From Nostoc sp. UHCC 0926 (GTDB lineage: Bacteria; Cyanobacteriota; Cyanobacteriia; Cyanobacteriales; Nostocaceae), in NCBI RefSeq assembly GCF_028623165.1, contig NZ_CP117772.1, positions 558,001 through 622,000 on the forward strand: a stretch of 64,000 bases of DNA, given 5' to 3'. The notes under the pieces are model-generated. The model did not search any database. It was not told the origin of the DNA and saw only the letters and a list, made by a program, of their open reading frames with translations. Shown here one piece after another: positions 34,027 through 43,419 of the stretch. The position numbers were made by a program, and so were the translations under genes. Each line of letters starts with the position of its first letter. Position 1 is the stretch's first letter.

Positions 34027-36852
34027 TTACGAATTATTTGGTGAATTATCCTGTTGTAATATCTTGTCTATTAACTGCTGATTTTCTTTGCCTTCTGCTT
34101 GTTTGAAATATTCAATTGCAATTTTTCCAGCAGCAGGTTGCTCTTTTGCAACCGCAAGTAGTAATTTGAGAGTTTGCTGGAGTTGGATTTTCTCAAGCTG
34201 CTTAGTTGCAAACATAGGTAGAATAATCGGAGCAAGTATTAATCCCAATAATGGGGGAATAATCGGAATCCACCAACCTTGTAAAAATGCCAGATAACTA
34301 AACACAATTAATCCTAGTCCAGTGCTAGTGACGACAAACATTAATTGTCTAGGTGATTTGAATCGCCAAGCAATTAATGTTCCTATCCCAGACCAAAGCA
34401 AAATCCATAAGCTCTCCCATATCTCAGGCCAAGTCCGCAGCATTCCTCTTCCTTGCAGCGCTGCGGTTAATATTTGGCTGGTAATATTAGCATGAATAAA
34501 TACTCCTGCCATTTGTTTTGATGACCCAAATAGCCGATTATTATAAGGTGTTTGAAACAAGTCATTAATACTTTCAGCTGTTGCACCAATTAAGACAACA
34601 CGATTTTGGATTTTTTCTTTTGGTATCCGTTCTTGCAACAAATCTGTGATGGAGAAGCTTTGAAAATTTTGTTCTGTGCCGTGATAACTAAGTAAAATTT
34701 GATACCCTCCAGTATCAGCCCAAACATAGCCTCCGTCAAAAGGTTGCAAGGGTATTATTAAGGCTTTACCAAGCTGGATATGATGACGATTTTGAGGATG
34801 AGGATGGGGAGTGATGCCAACAGTTTTTAAGTATTGTAGTGCTAATTGTAAGCCCAAACTCTGACGTAATTGATTTTTTGGCGATCGCGCAGCGGTAGCA
34901 AGTCCGCGTCCCTTGCGCATCTCGTAGAGAGTGTCTCGCTTTGCCAACGTCTGCGATGAACGCACTGTCAATAAGGCACGACGTACCTTACCATCTCCAT
35001 CCAATACTTGGTCACTAAAACCCACCTGACTTAATTGGGCTAATACTCTTGGCGGTGCAACCTTAGTACCTACAACTTTATCAACACCAATAAGATTGGG
35101 AGTAGCTTTGAACAATTCTACTAATTCTTGATACCCCGGTTCTACTGGCAAATCTCGATATAAATCCAACCCAATTAATTTAGGTTGATAAGTTTTCAAT
35201 TTGTTGAGCGCTTTAACCAAAATATTATCAGGTATGGGGTATTGTCCTATTTTTTGCAAATCTGGTTCATCAATTGTAATTACAACAATACGAGAATCAA
35301 TTCCTGCTTGGGGTCGTTGTTGCAAAAATCTATCAAACATATTCCATTCCATTCCCTGCAATAAACCAATGAAGCGTAGCAGGAGAATAAAACTAGTAAT
35401 ACCAATTACAAAGCCCACAATACACGGTTTACCAAAGTGTAATACAGCATTGAATTTAGCAGCTTTTCGGGCTTGAACCAAAATCCGATTCGCTTCCTTC
35501 GCCGTTGCCAGAGTAGATTGTGCTTTTTCTAATTCAATTTTTTCGGCGTTTAAATTTATTTCAAGTTCTTGTTTATCCAACTGCTGACTAGTAGCAATAA
35601 ACCGATAATCTATATTAGAAAGTTTTTTATTTTCTGACCAAGCTACTGCTTCTTTTAATTTCATGCCTCTTAATAATTGAGTGTTATCTTGCTGATTACT
35701 AGCAACCCAATTTTTGAGGCTTTGAGAATATGGACGTAAACGTTCTAGGTTTTTAGCAACCCAATCTAAATTAAATATAGCTTGATAAATTTTACTTTTT
35801 ACTTGACTTTTCCCTTGAAATATGATGACTAAACCCGATAAAATTAACTCATTTTTTTCTCTAATATCATCAATTGTGACTTCTTCACCCATTAAAATTT
35901 GCTGATAGACTCCTAACAATCTTCCTGCCGTTTGCTCATTCTCTAGAAGACGTGAGCTTATAGTTCTTAAATGTTCCGGTTCATCTTGAAACTCCCAATT
36001 ATTTATAATATGTGACCTAACTAAATTACTAATAAATAATTTAGAATTATTTATTAGTAATTTATCTCTATATTTCAATTGTTCATTTGCCACAAGTTGA
36101 CATAGCTTTTGAGTAAGAAATGGTTGTCCACCAGTCCAAACTAATATCTCTTTTAAAATAAGTTTTGGATTTACTACTTTTCCTTCTAATCCTTTTGTTA
36201 AAGCGAGAGTTTCTTGTAGCTTAAAACCCTGAAGTTCTATTGATTTACCAATATTAAATGGTGTACGTATTTTATCTTGAATCAAATCTAATGGAGTTGC
36301 CACTCCGAAAATGGCAAAGTTAATACGTTTATATTCAGGATTGATTGCTCGTTGATTATAGCAAAACCGAATTAGTGCAAAAAAATCATCAACTGAGAAA
36401 TCTAAACTCAGAATACTATCAATTTCATCAACAAAGATAAATAATCGTTTGTCAGGAAAATGAAGCTGTAATAATTCCTCAATAAACCACCTTAATCTTT
36501 CCAGTAAAGATATATCTTCTTGTTCACGCCACCAACTTTTTAAGTTAATTTTATTTAATAAATTAAAACCTAACCATAAATCACCAACTACACTCTTATA
36601 CCACTGGAGTGGGGTGATATGTGAAGTACCAATAATCGACATATCAATACTACTGCATTTAAATCCTTCTTGTTCCAAGCGATGTTTTGTACTTGCAAGC
36701 AGAGAGGATTTACCCATTTGTCGAGAGTTCAGTATATAGCAACACTCTCCCTGCTTGAGAGCCTCATAAAGCAGGGTATCTGCTTGTCTTTGCACATAAC
36801 TAGGTGCATTAACTGTCAAACTGCCACCGACTTGGTATTTATAATCAGTCAT
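34027..36852 (-). CDS. AAA-like ATPase fused to a CHASE2 sensor
   Basis: About 941 residues. The AAA-like domain starts YQVGGSLTVNAPSYVQRQAD, Walker A is NSRQMGKSSLLAS and Walker B IFVDEIDSILSLD. A coiled coil (ELEINLNAEKIELEKAQSTL) leads to a membrane helix (IVGFVIGITSFILLL), then an extracytoplasmic CHASE2 domain (DRFLQQRPQAGIDSRIVVITID, GLDLYRDLPVEPG, RVVLIGATAESINDLF), then two or three C-terminal helices (WESLWILLWSGIGTLIAW, GLIVFSYLAFL). CHASE2 senses an unknown extracellular cue. I chose the ATG at 36852; an extension to 37002 runs through a palindromic repeat. A repeat-derived insertion lies within CHASE2. It converges on the CHAT-DUF928 operon and probably works with it. Confidence 0.88.
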   Translation of the reverse strand: MTDYKYQVGGSLTVNAPSYVQRQADTLLYEALKQGECCYILNSRQMGKSSLLASTKHRLEQEGFKCSSIDMSIIGTSHITPLQWYKSVVGDLWLGFNLLNKINLKSWWREQEDISLLERLRWFIEELLQLHFPDKRLFIFVDEIDSILSLDFSVDDFFALIRFCYNQRAINPEYKRINFAIFGVATPLDLIQDKIRTPFNIGKSIELQGFKLQETLALTKGLEGKVVNPKLILKEILVWTGGQPFLTQKLCQLVANEQLKYRDKLLINNSKLFISNLVRSHIINNWEFQDEPEHLRTISSRLLENEQTAGRLLGVYQQILMGEEVTIDDIREKNELILSGLVIIFQGKSQVKSKIYQAIFNLDWVAKNLERLRPYSQSLKNWVASNQQDNTQLLRGMKLKEAVAWSENKKLSNIDYRFIATSQQLDKQELEINLNAEKIELEKAQSTLATAKEANRILVQARKAAKFNAVLHFGKPCIVGFVIGITSFILLLRFIGLLQGMEWNMFDRFLQQRPQAGIDSRIVVITIDEPDLQKIGQYPIPDNILVKALNKLKTYQPKLIGLDLYRDLPVEPGYQELVELFKATPNLIGVDKVVGTKVAPPRVLAQLSQVGFSDQVLDGDGKVRRALLTVRSSQTLAKRDTLYEMRKGRGLATAARSPKNQLRQSLGLQLALQYLKTVGITPHPHPQNRHHIQLGKALIIPLQPFDGGYVWADTGGYQILLSYHGTEQNFQSFSITDLLQERIPKEKIQNRVVLIGATAESINDLFQTPYNNRLFGSSKQMAGVFIHANITSQILTAALQGRGMLRTWPEIWESLWILLWSGIGTLIAWRFKSPRQLMFVVTSTGLGLIVFSYLAFLQGWWIPIIPPLLGLILAPIILPMFATKQLEKIQLQQTLKLLLAVAKEQPAAGKIAIEYFKQAEGKENQQLIDKILQQDNSPNNS
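34880..34965. repeat. Repeat-derived in-frame insertion in the CHASE2 domain
   Basis: A GC-rich block with a HIP1-like site at 34881 and the CTCGTAGAGAG unit also seen near 1981. It encodes TLAKRDTLYEMRKGRGLATAARS-type basic peptide between RRALLTVRSSQ and NQLRQSLGLQLAL, where CHASE2 domains usually have a short loop. The frame is preserved. Confidence 0.6.
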
Positions 36853-37047
36853 AGGTTTAGTAGTGACTTCACTATCTACAGGACTTACACAACTGTCACA
36901 AGCAATGGCGCGGTTACACCGCGCCGCGCGCCAAAAAACTACGCGATAAACATGGCAACAGCAGGACGTTTGAGTTGCTGAACGCGGAGGATTTGATAAC
37001 AATCCATGCCAGGGTTAGCGCGTCTCAAACCCTATTGACAGGGGGAT

Positions 37048-37506
37048 TTATGGCAGAGGTACTGAGTTTGAGAGAGCCGCAGCTAACACAGAAAGCATAT
37101 AGCGATCGTTCATAGCTGCCCGTCGTGATTTTTGGCGAATACTGCGACGAAAAGACGATTCTCGCTCTAATGCATTAAGAGCAATGCGACGTAGTAAAGC
37201 AAAGTTTTGTGGACTGTGTAAAGAACGAATTCGGCATTCATCCTCACCCAAGGTAACATCCAATGTCCAATGAACAGAATTTTCTATTCCCCAATGCTGT
37301 CGAATTGCACTAGCAATCTTGTTTGCATCATTAATAAGGCTAGTAATGTAAAATTGTACTTCGTGTGTTGTTTTATTCCAATGCTGAATCGAACGTACTA
37401 CCATGACTATTGTTTTTAGTCCTCCCCATAAATCTAGTTGATAAAGTCCAGGAATCTGCGACACAGGTACGGTGTAAACTGTACGTTTTTCGATGTGGTA
37501 TAGCAA
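37048..37506 (-). pseudogene. ISAs1-family transposase, C-terminal fragment
   Basis: 152 codons matching the C-terminal third of ISAs1 (H-repeat-associated) transposases: AIRQHWGIENSVHWTLDVTLGEDECRIR contains the catalytic Glu, and ALLRRIALNALERE follows. Family proteins are about 370-380 residues; the N-terminal two thirds with the DDE aspartates are missing. It abuts an IS630 fragment 12 bases upstream in the same orientation, so one element probably cut the other. Confidence 0.8.
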
Positions 37507-37518
37507 TCGCCACTACGA

Positions 37519-37929
37519 TTAGGACGCTAGATGTAAGATATACTCCATCGCATCCCGTAGACACTCATATTGGTCAAGTTGCTTGCGAATGCGACTTTTG
37601 AGCCAAGACCAGCATCGCTCAATCTTGTTGAGATCCGGTGAATAGGGAGGTAAGTACAATAGTTTACAACCTACTTGGTGAATCAGTTGCTCAATACGAT
37701 CGCCTTTATGGAACGTAGCATTATCGATGATTACCACCTGTCCTGGTTCCAACAGAGGGATTAAACAAGTTTCTAACCAAATCTCAAATACAATTCGGTT
37801 GAAGGAACCAACAATAGTAAAAGGAGCCATCAGTTGCTGGTTACACAAGGCCGCAATCATATTGACACAGGCGTTGCCGCCGTCCTGCCCAAGGGCATCT
37901 AAATAAAGGTCGTAATGGACTGTGGGCAA
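37519..37929 (-). pseudogene. IS630-family transposase, C-terminal fragment
   Basis: 136 codons matching the DDE_3 catalytic half of an IS630 transposase: VVIIDNATFHKGDRIEQLI with the second Asp and LLYLPPYSPDLNKIERCWSWLK with the final Glu. The helix-turn-helix N-terminus and the first Asp region are missing. The fragment meets the DUF1998 helicase fragment head-on at about 37930, so the insertion probably truncated that gene. Confidence 0.82.
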
Positions 37930-39005
37930 AGGGTTATCCCCATAAAGATGTTAACTTTCGGGGTGGCTTATCCCAAACTACCATCAAGCTAGTAGATGCA
38001 GAATCTGGGGAAGAACTGGAGGAAATCTCAGAAGATATTGCTCACCGCGAAGTCCATCCCCAAGCCATCTACAAACGACAAGATGCCAATAGACAAATGC
38101 TGACTTATCAGTGCATCTCCCTTGACTTGAACAGCAAGCAAGCAATATTAAAACAGACAGCAGATAGCTCACTGTTTACAGTTGCAGTTACGGAATCAGA
38201 AACCAGTAGCCTAACAGTGCTGACAGATCCGGTGAAGTTACCATTGCTGTTTTCTCAAGTCAGTGATGTTGATGACTGTCAGGAATACCTAACCCTGTCA
38301 CTTAGTTTTGGTGAAGTTAAACACATTACCAGTGGTTACAGTTTAATGACCCAAATCTATGAGCAGACTTGTTTGAACAAGCGGTGTCTTAACTACAAAG
38401 AGCCGCTACCTAAAGAACGTCGTTGTCCACTTTGTAGCAAACTCACACGTAAGGCTGTAATTGTGAAAACCCTCTCAGAAGAAAAGTTTGAACAGCCTTT
38501 CCGTACACGATTTTCAGCACCAATGGTCAAAGTAGCAATTAACTCAAGTGCGCGGCAATACCTCCAGCACAATGCCTTGGAAACTAGAACCAATTTAACC
38601 CGCAGTGGAGAACCGATTCCCCCTGGTTATCAACAGTTGTGGGAATATTCCAGTACCTTGATTGCTATCCACAGCTTTGGGCATCAAATTATGAGAGCTT
38701 TACAGCTGGTGGCTAGAGTTGACCCAAAACAGGTGAATTTTACAGTAGTGAAGGAGTTAGGGGAAAATAACAATTACACAGGCTATTTCTATGATACCAG
38801 TGATGGCGGTAATGGTGCGGCTGAAGCTGTGTTTAAACATCTGCCAAAACTTGCTGGTGCTGCTAGAGCGATCGCACAGGATTGTAATTGCAATACTGGC
38901 TGTGCCAAGTGCTTAATTCAATATGGTTGCCCTGATGGGAACATTGCTTTATTGAAGCAAATGGGATTATTGTTGTTAGATGCGATCGCCTCCACTGGGG
39001 CGTAG
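37930..39005 (+). pseudogene. DEAD/DEAH-type helicase C-terminal fragment (DUF1998)
   Basis: An open frame from about 37930 into the ATG-started part at 38097. YPHKDVNFRGG and HREVHPQAIYKRQDANRQ correspond to the region after the helicase core in MrfA/DrmB-like DUF1998 proteins. The C-terminal part contains two cysteine clusters: CLNKRCLNY...RRCPLCSK and CNCNTGCAKCLIQYGC, probable zinc or cluster sites, with GYFYDTSDGGNGAAEAVF between. The two RecA-like helicase lobes are absent because the gene is cut at the IS630 junction. Full-length relatives exceed 700 residues. It is therefore a 3' remnant. Confidence 0.75.
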
Positions 39006-39062
39006 CCCTACACTTGATGTTTGACACGAGAATCGTCGTAGACATCGCTCAAGTTCCAGATT

Positions 39063-39410
39063 TTAATGTTCCAGATACTCAATCACTGCCTCCAAATCTG
39101 CAATCGCCCGATTAAATCGATTGAGCATTGCTTCTGCTACTTCTGGTTGGGCGTTGACAGTCGGTAGTTTTTCTGTAACCACACCTTTGAGTGCTTCTAG
39201 CCACAGCGACAAATTTGTATGTCGAACTGCTGTCAACAATCCCATATTGGTGAGAACAGACAAATGAAATCCAAGTTGGTCTTGTCCGCCATAACCCAAA
39301 TATCCGTTGCTCAGTTCTAGTTTTTCTGGAGTAAATTCAAAATACTGGTCAGAGGTAATACCAGCTCCTTCGAGTTTGGGTTGTGGTAATGGAGGTTGGG
39401 ATTGAGTCAT
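39063..39410 (-). CDS. Hypothetical protein, partial Uma2-like N-terminus
   Basis: 115 residues. LEGAGITSDQYFEFTPEKLELSNGYLGYGGQD and LGFHLSVLTNMGLLTAVR resemble the opening of Uma2/DUF820 nuclease-fold proteins that are abundant in cyanobacteria, but the catalytic part is absent; the C-terminus is helical (AEAMLNRFNRAIADLEAVIEYL). It follows the next gene by 6 bases in the same orientation. Function unknown. Confidence 0.6.
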   Translation of the reverse strand: MTQSQPPLPQPKLEGAGITSDQYFEFTPEKLELSNGYLGYGGQDQLGFHLSVLTNMGLLTAVRHTNLSLWLEALKGVVTEKLPTVNAQPEVAEAMLNRFNRAIADLEAVIEYLEH

Positions 39411-39416
39411 TATCAG

Positions 39417-39779
39417 TTAGGATTGTTGTACAGCAGGTAATTTTGAGATTTGCAAAACACTGTCTGACCAAATACCAAGTTCTTGAATAATCTGGTTTTT
39501 AGCTTCTGTGTTATTCCAGGCTTGTTCCCAGTTAAACAGCCAGCGTGTGAGAAACCTTCCTAAATTTGCTAACTCACAAGCATTGTCAATATCTATATCT
39601 GGGGCTATCCACTCAAGAAAATACATAGTCTTTCTAATCAGGCTTTTGACCACATCTTCATGCGTAGAGTCACTGAAAAGTTGACTTATCCGTGCTAAAT
39701 TAGTTGCCAATTTTCCCAATCTAACAGGGATACTATCTTGCACAAAGGTTTCTTGCTCATAAGTTAAGCCACTATTCAT
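39417..39779 (-). CDS. Hypothetical helical protein
   Basis: 120 residues, predicted mainly helical (RLGKLATNLARISQLF, VKSLIRKTMYFLEWIAPD, RFLTRWLFNWEQAW). I do not recognise a characterised family. It lies 6 bases upstream of the Uma2-like gene on the same strand, and its start follows closely after a short frame ending at 39781, so it was probably part of an operon whose upstream member has decayed. Confidence 0.6.
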   Translation of the reverse strand: MNSGLTYEQETFVQDSIPVRLGKLATNLARISQLFSDSTHEDVVKSLIRKTMYFLEWIAPDIDIDNACELANLGRFLTRWLFNWEQAWNNTEAKNQIIQELGIWSDSVLQISKLPAVQQS

Positions 39780-40101
39780 CTCAGAAACTCCATAAGAATT
39801 TGGGACACAATCTCTCTAATCTGAACGTCCATAATTTCCATTGAACGATTAATGTTTTAATAAGATATGCGTTAGCCGTACTCCGCAGGAGTTGCAAGCT
39901 ACGCGGAGCGTCTCCAAAAGTTGGCTTTGGCGTACCCTTACAGGGAAGCAAGCTACGCGTAGCGTCTCTAAGAGTTGCCATCGCTTGCAGCTTAATTTTA
40001 CAGGTATCTAGAATCAGGGCGTAGGCGTAGCCCGCACTTCGACAAAGCTCAGTGACCACCGCAGGCATCGCGAACTATCTCCATCCCATACTTCCTAAAA
40101 T
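39780..40101. other. Gene remnant overrun by dispersed repeats
   Basis: On the minus strand a 20-codon tail (MDVQIREIVSQILMEFL, 39781-39841) looks like the end of a lost gene. Upstream of it, 39870-40060 is a chain of short GC-rich repeats, including two variants of GCAAGCTACGCG(T/G)AGCGTCTC near 39894 and 39949. A 95-codon frame crossing them is not a gene. Confidence 0.45.
39994..40014. repeat. 21-base direct repeat, copy 1
   Basis: An exact copy of the 21 bases at 41028-41048, in the same orientation, containing TTTTACAGGTATCTAGAAT. The two copies bracket about 1 kb that holds the aspartic-protease gene pair. Confidence 0.8.
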
Positions 40102-40470
40102 CTACAAAATCTCATCAATCAGTACTGTACCACCGTCACAAAAGTCTATGCCGAGATGACAATCTTCAAGCAGGGCAGTTCCAATCAATGGACGACGACC
40201 TATTCCTAGAACTATAACCTCACGCTCTATACCATTCCACACAACTATTACACGATAAGCAAAGGCTGCAATACTGGAATCATCGGCAAGGTTGGCATCA
40301 ATTCGAGCCACATAGGGGAGTTGAAGCTCATTAACGACCGCAATTGGCAGGGTCAGAAAGCCTTCAAAACCTGTATCTACAACAAATTCAATTTCTACAT
40401 CTGACCGTCCTGGAGGACGAAGTATTAGACTCATTCGAGCTTGTAGCCCGACCACAGTACCGTGTATCAC
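40102..40470 (-). CDS. Clan AA retropepsin-like aspartic protease
   Basis: 122 residues with the single-domain retropepsin pattern: VEIEFVVDTGFEGFLTLP carries the catalytic D-T-G, and VIVLGIGRRPLIGTALLEDCHLGIDF is the second conserved block (IGxxLL). Proteins of this kind are thought to dimerise like retroviral proteases. In cyanobacteria they often occur as two-gene cassettes with a small partner, as here (3-base gap). The substrate is unknown; a toxin-antitoxin-like role has been suggested for such pairs, but I see no direct evidence. Confidence 0.8.
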   Translation of the reverse strand: MIHGTVVGLQARMSLILRPPGRSDVEIEFVVDTGFEGFLTLPIAVVNELQLPYVARIDANLADDSSIAAFAYRVIVVWNGIEREVIVLGIGRRPLIGTALLEDCHLGIDFCDGGTVLIDEIL

Positions 40471-40473
40471 TTA

Positions 40474-40740
40474 CTAATCTATCCTAATTAATGTCCCACC
40501 AATGGCATAGACTGCATTAAACCCAATCCGTCCCGCCCAAATTGGCGCATCCGATTGTTTAGCTTGTAATCGACGACTCGTTATTAACAAATCATCCCCA
40601 ATTTCATAGTCACCGGTTTCAACATTAATTGAAATAATTTTGCCAATATTTTCTGCTGTCTCAATTTGAGTACGGAGATTTTCATAATGTTTTTTGCCCC
40701 GTCGAGTAATTTCTTCGCCGCTAAGTTTAGGGTAAACCAT
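40474..40740 (-). CDS. Small partner of the aspartic-protease gene
   Basis: 88 residues from the ATG at 40740, which has GGAGA 6 bases upstream; the frame opens at 40755. LSGEEITRRGKKHYENLRTQIET is helical, and VETGDYEIGDDLLITSRRLQAK is a pattern common in small partners of cyanobacterial clan AA proteases and other PIN-like cassettes; the C-terminus reads RIGFNAVYAIGGTLIRID. It is upstream of the protease by 3 bases, so the two are co-transcribed. Function unknown. Confidence 0.7.
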   Translation of the reverse strand: MVYPKLSGEEITRRGKKHYENLRTQIETAENIGKIISINVETGDYEIGDDLLITSRRLQAKQSDAPIWAGRIGFNAVYAIGGTLIRID

Positions 40741-40755
40741 AGCCATTCTCCGCAT

Positions 40756-41459
40756 TCCGGCGCTAATTATTTGTTATCGATATTCTAAACTAGAATACCC
40801 AATTCAAGCGATCACCCAACCACGGTTGATCTGTCTACTCAATCTTTGTCTATGAAAGATGGGCGATCGCAATTCTCAAACGAAGGATGCTCCCGCTAGC
40901 TGTTGCCGAAAAGTGACAGAGCGATGTCTACGACGGGCTATTCGGCGTCGCACTTTGTTTGAGAAGAGTGAATGTTGGGTTTTCTTACGTCAACCCAACT
41001 GACGGACAGAGGCAATGGCTCTTGCTGAATTTTACAGGTATCTAGAATTAGCGCGATCGCCACTTTGCCCACGCTATGTTGCAGGGTGATCGCGCTAATG
41101 GATGTTGGGTTTCATTCTTCAACCCAACCTACGGCGAGAGGCGATCGCTAATTGTTGCTCTAATAGACTGAATAATATCCAAAGTGACAATACAATACTG
41201 CTTCAGATTTAGTGCAGTAATTTTACAGTTCTTATTAGATGTGCTTTATTTACCTGATATTAGCCGTACTATCGCTGAGTGCATAGCAATCAACCGCCGA
41301 ACAATCTTATCGATCTCTAAATCTAATATGCTGTAATCAATGACTGCCTGACGAATAGGTGTATGTCCTTGATTGACAGCTAATTCTTGTATCTTGGCTG
41401 TACGTATAATTAATTTGCAGCTTACCGCTGCATTGGAGAGATGTTATGTTCTCTCCACC
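40756..41459. other. Repeat-rich intergenic region
   Basis: No gene. It holds two GTTGGGT...ACCCAAC hairpins (40974-40999 and 41104-41128), each near a HIP1 site, a GCGATGTCTACGACGGGCTA repeat unit at 40921-40940, and the second copy of the 21-base direct repeat at 41028. Most of it appears to be accumulated dispersed repeats. Confidence 0.6.
41028..41048. repeat. 21-base direct repeat, copy 2
   Basis: Identical to 39994-40014, in the same orientation, followed by a GCGCGATCGC segment. See copy 1. Confidence 0.8.
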
Positions 41460-42116
41460 ATGCCAGTAATTAATCTTGCCGATATTCAACAAATTACTAA
41501 AACACAGCAACAACTCCTATTCCCCAGTCAAAAATATCATCCAAATCGCTCTGCTTTTGACTCTATAGTTGCAGATAACTTCTCTTTGGTGATGAGACAA
41601 CTATTTTTAGGACTAACTGTAGAACCTTTATTAAATGCCTATCCTCAAATTGCTCAGTGGGTTTCTCAAATACAGGAACTTGCACCGGAAATTTTTCAAT
41701 CTCGGAAAAAGTTATTAGTCGATAATCCAGTTATTGCACCTCTGGCAATTAATGACGATAAGCACTTTATTCAAGTATTAACAAATACAGCATTTAAACA
41801 AGGTATTCCCAGGCTTTATGAATGGGCTATACGCCATCCATATTTAAGCTGGCAAGACCGGGTAAAGTTGTGGACTACGGCTAGACAATACTCAGTTACT
41901 CCTAGCAAAATACAACTCGTAGTTTTAGCATTACATCCTGTTAAACCAGCCCAAAGATTAGATGTACGCTGGAATAAAAAGGATCAGATGCAGACTGAAA
42001 AATGGTTAATTAAACTACTGACTCAATCTCTAAATAACAAATCACAATCAAATATAGCTATTCATGAGTTATCGTCAATGGTCAATTTAGAAGCTATTCC
42101 AGAAGTCAAGATTTAA
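41460..42116 (+). CDS. Hypothetical protein
   Basis: 218 residues from the ATG at 41460; the frame opens at 41373. The upstream ATGs at 41441 and 41446 are out of frame. Largely helical: NRSAFDSIVADNFSLVMRQLFLGL, YPQIAQWVSQIQEL, PRLYEWAIRHPYLSWQDRVKLW. I do not recognise a characterised family. It precedes two more short frames and a methylase fragment on the same strand, so it may belong to a decayed plasmid-borne operon. Confidence 0.55.
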   Translation: MPVINLADIQQITKTQQQLLFPSQKYHPNRSAFDSIVADNFSLVMRQLFLGLTVEPLLNAYPQIAQWVSQIQELAPEIFQSRKKLLVDNPVIAPLAINDDKHFIQVLTNTAFKQGIPRLYEWAIRHPYLSWQDRVKLWTTARQYSVTPSKIQLVVLALHPVKPAQRLDVRWNKKDQMQTEKWLIKLLTQSLNNKSQSNIAIHELSSMVNLEAIPEVKI

Positions 42117-42164
42117 GAGGCTAATGCCTCTGCCATTGGCAAATATTTATTAAAGATAACCCCA

Positions 42165-42476
42165 ATGGTACTTAAATCAACTTTTGAACATGGATGGCTA
42201 TTATCAAAACTACTGAAATTAGATGATGAATATCAAGGTAGGTGGGAGCAATGGCGATGGACAATGGAAACTGGAGAGCTACCTAAAGAAATACCACAAA
42301 CTGAGTTTTTAGACTTAGGACATCCTCAAGTTTTACAGATGCTCTCAAGCTGTCTGCAATCTATTCCTACAGGTGGATGTGGCAGTCCTTCCAGATTTAT
42401 TCCCTATTTTACTGACTGGTTACTTTATGCTCTAGGGCATCCCAGCATTGCTAAATTACCTCATGAGAAAGTATGA
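42165..42476 (+). CDS. Hypothetical protein, possibly a fragment
   Basis: 103 residues rich in Trp and Leu (FEHGWLLSKLLKLDDEYQGRWEQWRW, FIPYFTDWLLYALGHPS). No recognised domain. It starts 48 bases after the preceding gene and ends about 100 bases before the methylase remnant. It could be an independent small gene or a piece of a larger protein. Confidence 0.45.
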   Translation: MVLKSTFEHGWLLSKLLKLDDEYQGRWEQWRWTMETGELPKEIPQTEFLDLGHPQVLQMLSSCLQSIPTGGCGSPSRFIPYFTDWLLYALGHPSIAKLPHEKV

Positions 42477-42584
42477 AACTCCCGCATCAACACCTAAACC
42501 GAAGCTAAATAATAGTTTACTAATTAATGGTATCAAATATGAAAATACTAAAGCAGGAAATATGTTGCAAGGAAGTTTATTTTG

Positions 42585-43241
42585 ATGAAAATTAAAATTC
42601 TTGAGTGGCAACAACTATTTCAAAATTGTGTCAGTAATCCTCCTCTGCCAATTTCCTTGCCTACTGTAGCCATTGCCAATCCTCCCTATTGCAAAATTAA
42701 TCTCACTTCCGATTCCGAACTAGCCCGATTTGAGATGGCTTATAAATGGATAAAAAACGGAGATGGAAGCTACGTAATTACATCTAAGTTGAAAACCCAA
42801 GTAGAACAAGAGTGCTTATTTGTAGAACAGTGTTTAAATCAATTGCAACCTGGTGAAATAGCCTGTATCTTGGTGTCTAATGGAATTCTGTCTTCATCTA
42901 ACCAAGCACACTTTCGCCGATGGCTATTAGAAGACATGGCTTTACTAATTGCTTCCATTCAGTTACCTACAGAAAACTTTCAGGTAGAATGTGGATTGGG
43001 AATTATCACCAGCTTTTTGATTCTTCAGCGCAAAGGCGGGGATTTGCCAATACCAGAAGACTACTCAATCTTTATGGCAGTTGCGGATAAAATTGGTTTT
43101 GATAGTAGAGGTCGTCGTCTCTTTCGTTCAATTACAAATGGGCAACAAACCCAAGAAATTGATAGTGATTTCCCGCTAATTATGGAAGAATTTAAAAAGT
43201 TTATGACAGAAGTTTGGCAAAATCATATTTACCTAAAGTAA
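42585..43241 (+). pseudogene. N6-adenine DNA methylase, C-terminal fragment
   Basis: 218 codons containing the adenine-methylase catalytic motif ANPPYCKI, then the usual downstream features LQPGEIACILVSNGILSS, RRWLLEDMALLIASIQLP and GIITSFLILQRK. In complete type I-like N6 methylases the SAM-binding motif lies upstream of NPPY; here the frame is closed by a stop about 35 bases before the ATG and that half is missing. No methylation activity is expected. The remnant lies with other DNA-processing fragments in a decayed region. Confidence 0.7.
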
Positions 43242-43419
43242 TTCAGGACTTATATCAAGCCGGGTACGTAGCAGGCGCTCGTTAAGCATGAAAGAAAGCA
43301 CTTCCCCTGCCTCCCTCTGCGGTCTTAATGATAAGTCTTTCACCGAACATGATATTACAGGGGAATTACAGGAGTGCCTCGCTCCGCGAGGAGCTTTGCT
43401 AACAATATTTTGTCAAAAT

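Noticed and set aside
39781..40068. 95-codon minus-strand frame
   Set aside because: It runs through a chain of dispersed palindromic repeats and reads repeat-encoded peptide; only the last 20 codons in a different frame look like a gene tail.
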